A DNA stretch of 64,000 bases from Corylus avellana (taxonomy: Eukaryota > Streptophyta > Magnoliopsida > Fagales > Betulaceae), in the NCBI RefSeq assembly GCF_901000735.1, contig NC_081541.1:40455021-40519020 (forward strand). Reading direction: 5' to 3'. Both the position numbers and the translations under genes were made by a program. A model generated the notes under the pieces. The model did no database searches, had not been told where the DNA came from, and saw only the letters and a list, made by a program, of their open reading frames with translations. Shown in pieces: positions 46,579 through 59,161 of the stretch. Within the stretch, counting starts at the first letter, position 1. Each line of letters starts with the position of its first letter.

Positions 46579-49500
46579 TCAGTGGGTGTTGTCAGATACC
46601 CAACCAGGAACCATACTCTCATCCACAGATTTTGGCCCTCCGCAGGATCTTGAGACTGATTCAAATAGTTTTTCAATCTCGGGGGCACACCTTATGAAGG
46701 TTTGGTTCCAAAAGTTGTATCTAGGATTCTGAAAAAATTAAAAAAAAAAAATGACCAACTTAGAAGAAAAATTTTGGAATTAAAGTTGCAAAGGCATACA
46801 GTGCAATTAAAAATATCATCACCTTAATTAACTCGATGAAAGTAATGAGAAGGCCCCATGGATGAGGTCGGTTGACAATCAGGCGTTCCAACAGCACTCT
46901 TGTAATTTGCTCCTGGATTATTTCCTGCCCACGCCAAAGGAAATTAGAATTCAAGGCAAGCAGCTGAATATTCTATGTAATCTTTAAAACAATGCGAGTT
47001 AAATCATCGATTGCTAATACCAGTTAAAAGATGCTTTACAACAGAAATCTTGAAACCGAATAATTTAGAGATTTAACAATAGAATAACCTCACCATGACA
47101 ACAAAAAATGAAAATTTTAAAGATGAATTTTTTTGCCAATTTAACAGATTTTGAATCATATTTTAGGCCTGAATACTTAAAAGGAGCAGTATATCAGTCC
47201 ATCCATTTTGTTGAAGGGCATGCACTTGGTTTACATTGCTTGCTTGAAATCCAGAAATCCAAAAATCAAACAATCTTTCCTATTGCCTAAGCAGGAAGTT
47301 CTAAGCACAGATCGCCATCTTCAGCGTCAGTTACAAAATTAAAAACACGCAAGACAATACATTCAAGTGATATTGTAAATAGATCATTTTGTACCTGATT
47401 TGATTCGGCAAACAAGTAAAGAAGGATGAAGGAGAAGTAATGTGTATGGGTGTTTGGATAGCGCAATTGGTTAGCGACCGCATTAAGAAAGAGGTAGCGC
47501 CCTTCAGTGTCTAAGTCCGCTATTAGAGCCTGGAAGATATCCAAGGCGGCACCAACAAAGAACATAGCCAATGGAACAGTGTTGGTAGGGGACTGTGCAT
47601 GAGGAGTTTTCGACTGCAGCTGCTGGATGGCCAGTAGAAAAACAACATGAAGATAAGCATCAAAACACAATTTCCTAGAGTCCTTTTAATTTCAAATTGA
47701 TAAACATATTATCCTATATCCACAGGTCCCAAGTCTCTGGAGTAAAAAGACATGGCAAATTAATAGTTCTTAATTAGAAAATTAAATACTGTGGTTTCTT
47801 CGAAAGTTCTTTTAAAAAAAAAGATAAAGAGTGAAAAAAAAAAAAAGACGATAATAGCACTTAACGCATTGGTAACTGACCAATCAACATTAACAGGTAA
47901 AGAATGCATAAGTAATAACTAATAACCCAGTGGACAACTTCAAACATATAAAAAAACTGGGGAGCACAGTCTACTAACAATGAATGGTGGTCTTTGAGAC
48001 CCTGAGTACACATGTATAAGTAGGGTAAAAATCAGAGTACCTGCATTCCAACATAAAGCACAAGGGCGTTGATCAAGGGTACATTGTAACGGGTACCAGC
48101 AGAGGCAGCATCACTTGGTGGAAGTAGTAGTTTCTGCTTCAGTTCAGTCACAAAAGATGCAGGCTGCCTAGTCTGTGGAATATACCCAAAAACAAAAAAA
48201 TAACAAAAGAAAAAGGACAACAAGAATGTAACATTAGAAAGAATAAACTCCGGAGCGTGGTACTAGAATTAAAGGAAAGAAATGTCCAGAATATTATGAG
48301 GGAAAAGCACAGAAAAATATATGAGAAAAAAGAAAAGGCAAGTAAATGCCGCACCAAGTGAAACACAGTTTCCCCAAGCATATTTTCTGGTAACAAACAA
48401 TGAAGGAGACAAAACCAGGTACCTTGAGATACTCATCTAAGTCAGCCTTAATCTGCTTTGCTTTAAGAGCTATTTCAACATCAGAGAGAATGCGTGGGGA
48501 TTGCCTGATTTCTGCAAGTAAATCAATCTGCATATCAAAGAAAACCAGTTCCACTCAGGATTTTTTTCTCTTAAAGAAACGCTTTACAAGTATTACATTC
48601 GATCAATCAGGTACCTTTAAGTTGGGAGTAGATGGATCTGGCAGCCTCATATTACGGGGAAATGCACTAAGGATAATGTTTCGCATTTGTATGCAGCTCG
48701 GAGGAATCACATCACAGAAGGAAAAATGAAAATCACACAGGAACTCGGGGAAATCATGAAGCAGCACTAACAGCACCCTAAGCGTGCCTTTGTACAGAAA
48801 ATGAACCTGTGAATATCAAAGAAAATAAAAAGAATGAAAGATAGTTATACTTTAAGTCATAGTGGCTGTAAGCAATGAAACCCAGTAACAAAGAGGCAAA
48901 CCGGCACTCCGAGTTCAGCATTCCTCAAAAATGGCTCCATGAATTGGAACAAGTCTACCAGCAACCGCTGCACAAATGGCCATCCCTTCTGACCATTTAC
49001 AGTGAGCATTTTTGGCATGAAACTCCTGTGACTCACCAACTCAAGCCATGCAAAGCTGAAGAAGCATTTCAACAAAGTTAGTGTTGCAGGTGCAAAATGG
49101 AAGACACATAAAATAACACAGGCAGGCCAAAATCATGATGTATAGAAACCACATTAAGCATATTAAATCCTCTCCAAATAAAATATGTTCCAAAGAAAAA
49201 TGCCACCCATATAATAATGAATACCTACTTGCTGATTAGCATCAGCATGCCAAGGGCCTTTTTTAAACCCCTTGTAAACCTTCACAGCCAATTACCCAGA
49301 AATATAAAACTCGTAAGACACTATTTCTAAAAACTTCAGACCATTCTAAAATCTTTCATAATGGGTACAGACAACTCTATTGCATGATCAATTTTGTCCT
49401 CTATTAGCAGTGCCCATCAAGATTCCAAGTAGAACATTTCAAACCTAACAGCCACTTGACAGATTTCTTAAACAAAGACAAACTTGGTCATGGTCAAGTT

Positions 49501-52500
49501 GGAAAAAACCGATTGGATTTAATAAACCTATCAGCTTAAAATATCTAAAAGCTTTCTGATTTTCAGAATTAGCAGCAGAGAGGATCAGAAAAGCATATCG
49601 ACTTCAAACCACCGCCAAAAATCCAACTTCTATTTCTGCCCACTAAGAAGCCTTTAATCTCATTCTGGCAATGCGTTTTACTGATGACCCTGGTCAAAAC
49701 ATCTACAAACAACGTAAAGAAGAATGATCAATTCAAGAAAGTTAACAGTTTCCAATCAAGTCCTGAACCAGCCCTTTGCTCCAAAATGAAAATCAACTAA
49801 TCACCAACCTAACTTTTCAAAGAACTTTCTTCAATCCAAGCATTAACAAGTATCTTTAACCATGTATTTCTTATGCTTTAATAGAAGCTAATGAGTATCT
49901 ACTGAGCTATAGATTCCTTGCTTTGGTATAACAGTAAGAAAAGTAGATTTGGTACTTCAATTGATAGTTCAATTTAATTGAACTACATGAGGAACTATAG
50001 AATAATGTTTTATAGAGCACCTATAATTTTAGTGCAAACCATCAGTCCCAACAATTTAATTACGGACTTTTCCAATTTATTCAATCTCTCAAACTATCCT
50101 AGTAAAAACTGCCCTTCATTTGTCCATCTAGAAAGGTTACTAAAGCAAAGAGGAGATCAACTGGACGTAACTTGTCTGACTAGTAAGCTTGCATATTAAT
50201 ATTCTATGCAGGATGCTTTAATCAACTTAAAACATACAATTCAACAGTTCTTCCTCACAAATCAGTCACGAAACTATTAATTACATCTCTAAAAAGAACC
50301 AACAAGTCAGCATTCAAACTAAAAGCAAACATCATTGACGATCATCCAAATTTAAATCTATCTGTACCAAAGCTCAGAGGTTCATAATGTTAATGTCAAC
50401 ATGTCCTACCATCAGACTGTTGACGGAACAAATTCAACATGCTAACCTGAATGTAGGAACTTTAAGGGGCTGCAAAGCATGAAATGCATTCGCAAACGCT
50501 GCCAAAATCTGCAAAATGCAGCACCACTTTAGTGTATCATGGAGCCAAGAGTGAAAAAAGCAAATGATAACTATCCAAACCTGAATGTTTGCACCATCAA
50601 TAACAGGATCCAGGGAACTCAGGTCCAGCAGCCAGTTAATGAACAATCTAAAATATGGTCGCGGATTAAAGGATGTTTTCTTCTCCTCTGCATCCTTCTG
50701 GATGAATCTCACAGTCACAGCCAGAATCTGTCACATACCATTTATAAGATAGGAACCATCATTCTAGAATAATAAGGAAAAGGAGCAAAAACAAGTTTTT
50801 AGTTTGGACTACGGACTAACCTTAGACAAAAGAAAGAGTTTACTAGACCCCTGCTCCACAAAAAATCAAATAATGCAACATTACATAGATGTAAATTAGA
50901 TTCCAAAGAAGAAAAGACCATACAGAATCTTTAAAACACATGATCACCTTCAGGATAGAAAACACCAGTTTTCCATAGATATCAACAGCAAGGAAGGACA
51001 TATTCTGCACTTGTTGAGGTGATTGTACCTCAGAAGATAGACAATGTGCAACAGAAAGCTCCTGAGATGAATATTAAGGGTTCAGTGTGCATCTCAGAGA
51101 ATTAGGTTGAAATATTGCTTTAAAAAGAAACCTCACAGTCAGGTGGCGGAAAAAGCGATCTGTCATATCATCTCCCTTCAGCAGTCCATTCTGATGCAAC
51201 TGTAAGATATAATGTGTACAGGCTGCATCGTTTGCACCAGGCAGTTCACATATCCGGTACCATTCCGCAAACAGCCTAGAAACCTACAGCATATTAACAC
51301 ACATAAATGTTAAGACCACAACACTAATGCATATAAAATACTGATCATTATGTTTTTATTCTATTTAGTCACACCTCCATTAACACTATTATGAGCAATA
51401 ATGTCCAATCATAATAAACTCAAAATAGAAACAGACAACAGAACAAAAGAATTAGGTACTTCCTGTTCTACACATACACAAGACACCAACAGCAAACACA
51501 GTATACCACTATATAAATAAGCTGACACAAAAAATCTTGAGAAAATTAGTACACAACATGATGAAGACATAGCATTTTTTTTTATTTGTATCTGTGAAAC
51601 AAAGGCAATATTTTTAAAAACACAACAACAACAATAACAACAACAACAACAAAAGAAAGGAGCAGTGACATTGGAAAGATTTAAAGATATATGTTCAGGT
51701 AATTTGTCGTGGGCTTTAGGGCTGAAAGGTTAGGTTTAAGGGCTAGTGGTCATAGGACGTTGTCTTCAAGGTTTTACATAAAGAACTAGATGGGCTTAAA
51801 GGATGAAGAGGACTCCTCCTTGAAGCAAACACTAGCAGAGATTTTTTTGGCAGCAACAAGATCTGATATTTTTGAGGTTGTACTAAGGTTTTAATTGGTG
51901 GATTACAATATGGAAAAGCTCAGAGTTTAGCGGTTTATAAGATCTAGGAAAAGAGTTGAGGATTAAGATTAAAATATCACAAGAAAACAAAATCATCGAA
52001 GCAATGAACGGTACAGTCCTGCCTGATGTGGTGTATCTGGAATGTGAGAGGATGATAGTGGAATTAAAAGCTTTATTCTTCAATACCCTCTACCAAAGGG
52101 CGGCTGCCCTGGATTGCTTTCGTTTTTCTATCTGTCATGATTTTCTTAATCTTTTTTCTTCTTTTGGTTAGGTGTTTCTCTTGTATACTTTTTATCTACT
52201 TTGGTTGCACCACTTTTTAATGAAATTCATTTACTTACAATAAAAATAATAAAAGAAAAACAGTAATGTGAACAGTGACCAAGAAAGTACTCTAGGCACT
52301 AGGGTTGCAAAAGAACCGAGCCGTTCATAAACAGCTCAAACTCAACCCATATAAACATGACTTGAGTTTGACTCGAGCTTGAACAGAAATTTAGGCTTGT
52401 TCATTTAAGGAACTTGAATAAACTCAGAGCGACTTGTATAAGCTCTTTAAACTTTTATAACTTCATTTTTATCGTTTACTTTATAGTATTGTTTTTACTT

Positions 52501-55500
52501 TGTAGGGAGAACATAAAGTTAAAGAAGGGGAATTCTATTTTTATCATAATAGATATAGCTTAAATCTTTGTAATTGTAAGTGTTGATATAGATATTTGTA
52601 TGTGTACGTGTGTGTACTGCAAAACATACATATAGACTTGAGATTCGATTATTTAATATTTTAGAAAAGATAATAAGATATAATATAAATAGCCTATTTC
52701 ATGAAAAAATATTATAGATGGTTTATATAATACAAGGTTAGTGAAGTTTATTTTTTTAAAGTACATAAAAAAATAAAAATCAATTTATCTAATTAACTTG
52801 TATAAAATCTTAACAACAATTAAATAACTAATGATGAACAAGGATCTAGGAAAAAATATAAACAAAGAAATTAATAAGTTAATTGATCAGCTCGTCAATA
52901 AGCTCGAATTCGTTCAAAAAATGAATAAACCAAAGTTAAATAGATTATCTAACTCGGTAATAAACTCAAGCTCAACTTATATTCGAGACAAAATTAAACG
53001 AAACAAGTTTAAACATTCAATATCGGCTTGACTAAAGCTCTACTAGGCACATAAACCTTCAATAAACCCAAATACTCGATTTTATTATTCAACTCTGAAA
53101 ATTTTGAGTACAATGAGAATTTACAATTCTAGATGTTTTTTTATGAATAACACCATAAAAAAAGGCAAAGCCATCGTACACGAATAGATTCTAGATCTTA
53201 ACATTTAATAGGACAAAAACTCCTACTTCAACTAATAAACAAACTCCCAATTGGACTGGACTAAAGCCTACACATAAAAACCCATAAACTATGCAAGACT
53301 GATCACTTATTAAATTAAAATCCAAGGTCCACGACTATGCCCTACAACCAACAATTACAAGACTAATGAAAACACCCTTAACTTTCAATAAACCAAATTG
53401 AAAGAGAATAAAATGGTATGACATAATTAACTTTTTTCTTTGATATGTAAGGTGTGACCTAATTAACTACCAAAGACACTTCTTGAACCAAAGAGACCTC
53501 TTGCTTAGTCTTAGGCTTCCAAAGAAAATGTTTTGTCTCTAGCAACACAATTGTTGTGCCATCAAGCAGTGTCTCAAGACAATTCCAATTCAACTAAACC
53601 ATAATCACAATGAAATTTAGATCAGCTACGAATCCTTATCAACTAATCAGCGTCGTCAGAAACATATATTCTTTTATGCTATTCTATTATATCAAAAATC
53701 ACATCTTCGTCACCTCACTAATTGACATATCCTTTTTCACTAATTTTATCCATACTATTTTAGGCCTTCCTTAACCTCTTTCAATCCCTCACCTCAAATT
53801 AATCGCACTTTCTCACCAATACACTAATAATCTTTGTTGCAAACGAGACCAACTTAAGCAACTGCCTCACTTTTTTACCCAGTAGGAGTCACCCTTATCT
53901 TTGCATGAATGACTTTGCAACCTTATCTTTCCTAATCTTCTCACCCATCCATCTTTTTTTTTTTTGATAAGTAATAATAAGTTTTATTAAAAGCGTAAGG
54001 CGCCCCAACGTACACTAGAAGTATACAAGTGGCAACACCTAACTAGAAAAAGAAAAGAGAAAGCCGAAGCTCACCCACAAAAGAACCCCAACACATCCAC
54101 CCAAAAACCCTCAAAAACAAAAACCCAAAGAAGCCCAAAACCCTCAAAACAAACATGAATCGTTACATCCCAATAGTCTTGCCCTTCCTTCTCCGAGGAG
54201 ACGCGCTAGCAATGCCATAATTAATAGAGCTTTCTAAATTTAACAGCTCTCTCTTGCCCTTAGCCCTAGGTTGCGCGACCTTTATTTCCCGAAGGAAATT
54301 CTCTATCACCTCATTCAGCAACACCAACTTCTGATCATCTTCATCGCCATCCAGCCCCTGATTAGGAAGATCGGGGGATAGCTTCCCATTGCGTGCTACC
54401 TGATTTGCCCGACAAAAATCCTCCTCCATGACCTTCAAGCTCGCCATATGCGGATCATCGTCCTTTACACCTGCCCTCATCCACTCAATCAGCCACTTTT
54501 GGGGTTTGGTCAAACCATTTTCACCAGTTATGGTGTCAGAAGTGCCTTTGATCCTAGGCTGTGCAACCTCCACTTCCGGAACAAAATTCCCTTTCTCCAT
54601 CGGACTTATGCCCCTCATCGGATTAGTGTCCTTAGGAACAAGCTTCACTTGAGCATTGTAAGCAGCAAACCCAGCGAACCCAGCGATTGGGTCGGCATGA
54701 TATTGTACCAGCGGAGCACTAAGGGATTCCACCGTCTCAAGAAGAGAATCATTCACCCGGCTTCCTCGTTCTTTCTTAGCTCTCCGATAGTAGCTTGACA
54801 TCTGCTTGTTAGGAACTATGGGAGTGCCATTATCCGATAACCCAGAAATTGAGTGTAATCTATCTCCCAATGCTAGCGCCTCTAACGAATGGGCAGCCAC
54901 GGGTACCAAAGAAAAGGAATGTGAAGGGACAGAGGTATCCGCTAAATGTACCTGTTCAATGCCGGTAGTCATCAGAAACTCCAATGCCGACAAGGAATTC
55001 GAACCGGGATCCAAAGCAGAAGCTGGTTCCGATCTAGATCCTGAACCAACCAGGGTCGACGAGGACACCTCCTTCACCTTAGACAGAGGAGGAGTCACAG
55101 ATCTCGACCCAAAAAACCCCTGCCGAAGCATCTTAATAGTCACATTTCAGCTACTCAATTTATGTACTTGTTACTTTTTAACATCCTAATATTTTATACC
55201 ATCCCGCCAACCCTATTTTTAATTTCACTAAACTTACACTTCCTATACTCGGTTTTAATCCTACTCCACCTAAAATCTCTAGTTTCTAAAGCACCCCTTC
55301 AAACTTCCAACTTCAAGTTGAAATCTCACTTTAGTCTCATCTTTAACATGATATCAAACAATATCTGATGAAAACAATAATTCACTCAATGCAGACACCG
55401 GCGGATCGCTTTGACATAAAGTTCTCATATGCATGAAAAGGTGTGGGCAAGTTTCAAGTTTTAAGTCATTATCTTCAGTCGACTTGAATAGAAAGGAACC

Positions 55501-58500
55501 AAAACACAGTAACAAGCCAAGAAAAAAAATAAGCATATAAATTTTTTTAAAAAATACAACATATCAAGGTCATGACAGATGCACCCAATATATCCTTCTC
55601 AATTTTCATTCATCCTAAATCAGCAGCTCTGGTCAAATACATATAATCCCTAAAAACTTTACCTGGGTTAAACCAAGGTATATGAAGAATTTAAAATCAT
55701 GATACCTGCTCGCCAAAACCAGCAGGATCTGGTCCTACAGACTCCACACTGTTATAGTCTTCCCTACTTGCTGTAGAGTGCCCAGGAGGCTGTTTCAGCA
55801 GAAAGAAATATTTTTGGATCAGAACAAATTATCAAATTCAAACAATAGTAGACTATGACATCTCCATTGACCTTTTTGTCTTTCAATTGTCTGGCTTTAT
55901 CCTCCTTTCCAACATTAACACCAGATAGAGCAGCCACACTAGCAGCAGGATTCTTCACAACCTCAACTAGTTGTTGTAATGACTCAGGAGATCCAGGCTT
56001 TGCAGCAACCTAAATATTAGAATTAGTAAGAAACGGTATTTAGAAATCATGGAATGCACTCTCTCACACAAAGTGCACAAAGGCAAACCTTTGCTAAAGC
56101 ATCAACAAGATTGTGAAGTTCAGATATAACTCTAGATTCTTCAATGACCAAAGTTTGCAGAAGGGAAATTGCAAACTCGGTTGCAGCCTCTGCAAATTCA
56201 TGCAATTAGTCAGTCAACTGTAGTACAATATAAACTATGCAAATGAAGTTCCTTGAACATACTATTCCTGCCTCCATCAATAAGTTTTGCCATGTGAACA
56301 TTGTACTCTGCAAGGTTTAGCAATTCACTGCGAATAAGACCAACAGTTATATCTTTGTTGAACTTCCGCTCCTCATCTGAGTAAATAACCTGTAAAAATA
56401 ATGTGCAAACTCATATAATGATGAAGAAATGGAACAGACAAAGCATGAAGAGAAACAGAATTATCAACAGCAGAAACATTATATAGTATATCAAGTAAAG
56501 GTCTCCCTCTAATAACCTGAAGGTGATATAACTCAAGTCTATGAAAGCACAAAGCAAAAATAATGCTAATAAATACCCTATGAGATTTGAGAATATTTGG
56601 AAAATTCTCGGAGATCCACATACAGAGAAAAGATGAATACAAAAAACATAGGATTCATAATACAAAGATCAGCATAGAAAGTTTATCTAAAATTAAGATA
56701 TAACCTAAGGTAGACCAAGGGTGTAAAAGGTAAAGAAACCATCACATAGCATGGGACAAAAGAGCTTCCAAACCATATCGTGCATCTTGAGAAACAGGAA
56801 AAAGGAGCAATAGGGCATACCCAGCTAGTGAGCTCCTTAACAACAAGCTTGCAAACATCACGAATAGCAGTCAGAATTGCAAGATGAGTACCAACATGAA
56901 TAATGTTTGACCCATTCTCATATAAACCTTTGAAAACCTGTATCAAAAATACAGAATGAAAATCAAATCATAGAAAAGTTTAGGCTAAGAAATTCCCAAA
57001 GGTATATGGTTACTTCCGCAGCTATTTAAAGCAGTTGATTGGACACCAACATAAAATTGTGCAGCAAACAAGATAGCTCGAGCATAACACATTAAACAAA
57101 AAGTATAACCCAAAATATTATCTTATAAAAGGAAGTACACCTTTTGTGCAACAGCCAAGGCAGCTTCATCACGACTAATGCATCTGAGTATGATTTCAGG
57201 AACTTCAGCAATGACTCCCTGAACACAAATATACCCCGAAAGAATGCATTTTAATGTGAATATATGTCCCAATAAAAAGTAATTAAAATTTCAGACTAAG
57301 AACATGTTCAAGAAATAGGATAAAGCACAAGTGATTCCACAAAAAAGTTATCACAGATAATGAATGTAAGGCAGTAGTACAGATAATACCTGGATGTCCG
57401 CTTCTTTACCATCATTATTTAGCAAAGCTTCCAACTGAAACAATTACAAACAGGTTAAAGTATTTCTGAAGTAACAATAACAGAACTGAAAGGAACTAAC
57501 AAAAAAAACAAACATGGAACCACTAGCCCTGAAAGCAAATGGTCTCCATGCAACAGGCCACAATCAGCGCCATATTTGTCCAAAACATAAACATAAGTTG
57601 CAGACAGTATACTATAATGATGTAAATGGTATACAAGAAAGAGAGGGGGAAAGGACACTGAAGGGAGAAGATACAAGAAGGACAAGCAACAAAGGTCATT
57701 TCCAACCTTCTGTGCAACAATCTGGTATTTATCCAATGCATCCCTAGTGGTGAGCGAAGGCTCGGATATGCTATTTCCAAGGCGCTCAGTGGCAACTGGT
57801 GAAGGTAATAGCTGTGAAGAAGCTCCAGATTCCTTGCAACAAATTAGAAGCACATGTTAATAACAAAGACTAAGACCTCAACACCATAAAAAGCATCAAC
57901 AAAATAACAAATTCTAACCTTTGCAACATCAGAGGAATCCAATGAATGCAACTCAGAGGCTGAAGAAGTTGGAGGAAACGAACCAGTGGCAGAATCATTC
58001 TCAGAACTAAGCTGGGCAACACCATCAGCCACTCCAATGTGAATTGAGGAAGCACTGGATACTCACAAGCACTCCAATCATATTAGCAAATAAAATTTAG
58101 AAAATAGAAGTAATAAATATACATAAAATAGATAAAGCACCTAAGATGCATAGCTGAATTAGATTCCATTGACTCATCTTGCGACCGAGAGACTGCTTCA
58201 AATCCTGTGCTTCCTGAGGTAGATGAGTAGCCAGGATTTAATTGTCCAGATGCGGAGCCATATGCACCAGTCAGACTCGTACCGCCAGATGAAGCAGGAC
58301 CAGAAGGCATAGCATGTGAACTCTGGCTAGATTGATTTTGCCAGGGAAGCCGAACAAAGTCCTAAAACAGAAAGGGAATACCAAAAAATGTCATATTTTA
58401 AGCACCAAGTTTCTTAAACACCATATCATACCTCATGCAAAAAGTCAGCAGGTACCTACCTCATAAACTCGCTGTTGAGAAAGGGACAAGTGACCAGGTT

Positions 58501-58642
58501 TAGGACGGAGGGCCTCTGGTACAACACCCATAGAACCTTGTGTATACATGTTTCCATCAAAAAATGTGGGGCCAACACCCTCTCTATGCTTCCTTCTCAA
58601 AGCAAGTTGTTGAGCTATTTCCCCATCAATGGTTTGTATCGC
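46579..58642 (-). CDS. NOT1: NOT1 (CNOT1), scaffold of the CCR4-NOT complex, C-terminal 973 residues
   Basis: Twenty-three exons in frame, 5' to 3': 58460-58642, 58141-58361, 57919-58054, 57707-57832, 57390-57434, 57141-57218, 56821-56937, 56263-56389, 56089-56189, 55872-56009, 55706-55789, 51137-51283, 50948-51061, 50821-50853, 50581-50727, 50447-50508, 48902-49055, 48615-48806, 48423-48527, 48041-48172, 47395-47622, 46823-46924, 46579-46728. NOT1 binds the deadenylases and NOT2/NOT3 and drives cytoplasmic mRNA decay. Visible: the segment after the CNOT9-binding region ([34 protein letters not shown]), a Ser/Gly-rich linker, and the NOT module with its conserved C-terminus ([56 protein letters not shown]). 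Starts of the 33-bp exon at 50853 and of 47622 could each shift by 3 bases. Upstream exons lie past the window edge. Confidence 0.95.
51700..52255 (+). mobile_element. LINE 3' terminal fragment, decayed
   Basis: The frame at 51956-52171 ends with a stretch like the C-terminus of plant LINE ORF2 ([32 protein letters not shown]). After the stop comes the typical 3' end ('cttgtatactttttatctactttggttgcacc...cttttta') and an A-rich end. The upstream part is scrambled. Confidence 0.65.
53957..55143 (-). mobile_element. LINE ORF1 C-terminal fragment with 3' tail, antisense to the plus strand
   Basis: A 326-codon frame (54163-55143) ends [14 protein letters not shown]...[10 protein letters not shown], a pattern found at the end of plant LINE ORF1. 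It contains AQPR(I/A)KG twice. It is followed on the minus strand by a LINE-type 3' end ('cactagtgtacgttggggcgcc'-like in complement) and a poly-A (poly-T at 53957). Endonuclease and reverse transcriptase are missing, so ORF1 was joined to the 3' end by an internal deletion or recombination. Confidence 0.7.
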
Positions 58643-59161
58643 CTACAAGAAGCAATGTACCACGAATTAAAATTTATATTGCCACAAAATACAAAAACTA
58701 ATGAAAAAAGTTCATAACCAGTTCTTTTGTCCACAATCATAATTGAATAGATAAACAAGTGAGAGGCGATAGAGGGAAGAAAGTATGGTCTTTTTAGGAT
58801 ATGCCCTAAAAGGTTTAAATTGAATTATTGGTTTGAATATTATAAGCACTTGCATGATGCAGCAAAAGAAAAAACTAAGTCACAGGTTTGTTGCTTTCAC
58901 CTATGGCGATCTTGAGTTCTATCAAGTGGGACCCACATGCCAACACCAATGAAACAAGGCTTACCCACTTCAAAGATCGGGTAACATTCTCCTGATCTTG
59001 TTGACTCTAAAGTTCTCTAGGAGTTTCTAAGACTCTTAGGAGCATATTATTCGACTTTAGAAAGTCTATAGAAAAGCTAGGCAACTCTCTCATCCACTCC
59101 CGCCTGTGTTGGTGCGTGGGTGGCGCGTGAGAGCTGATTGGTGCTACTTTTAGGCTGTGTC
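58643..59161. other. NOT1 intron sequence before the LINE
   Basis: Lies between the 5'-most NOT1 exon visible and the LINE ORF1. It probably contains the LINE 5' untranslated region (CG-richer from about 59090). No exon was found here. Confidence 0.5.

Larger units (their letters stand above)
51284..55705 (-). other. 4.4-kb NOT1 intron carrying retroelement insertions
   Basis: The intron between coding blocks 55706-55789 and 51137-51283 is several times longer than the other NOT1 introns. It holds a plus-strand LINE tail (about 51700-52255), a 'gagcttgagctcg'-type dispersed repeat (about 52320-53060) and a minus-strand LINE fragment (53957-55143). Confidence 0.85.

Noticed and set aside
57455..57853. 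132-codon frame as a separate gene inside NOT1
   Set aside because: Its first part is a NOT1 exon (57707-57832) read through the splice donor into the intron.
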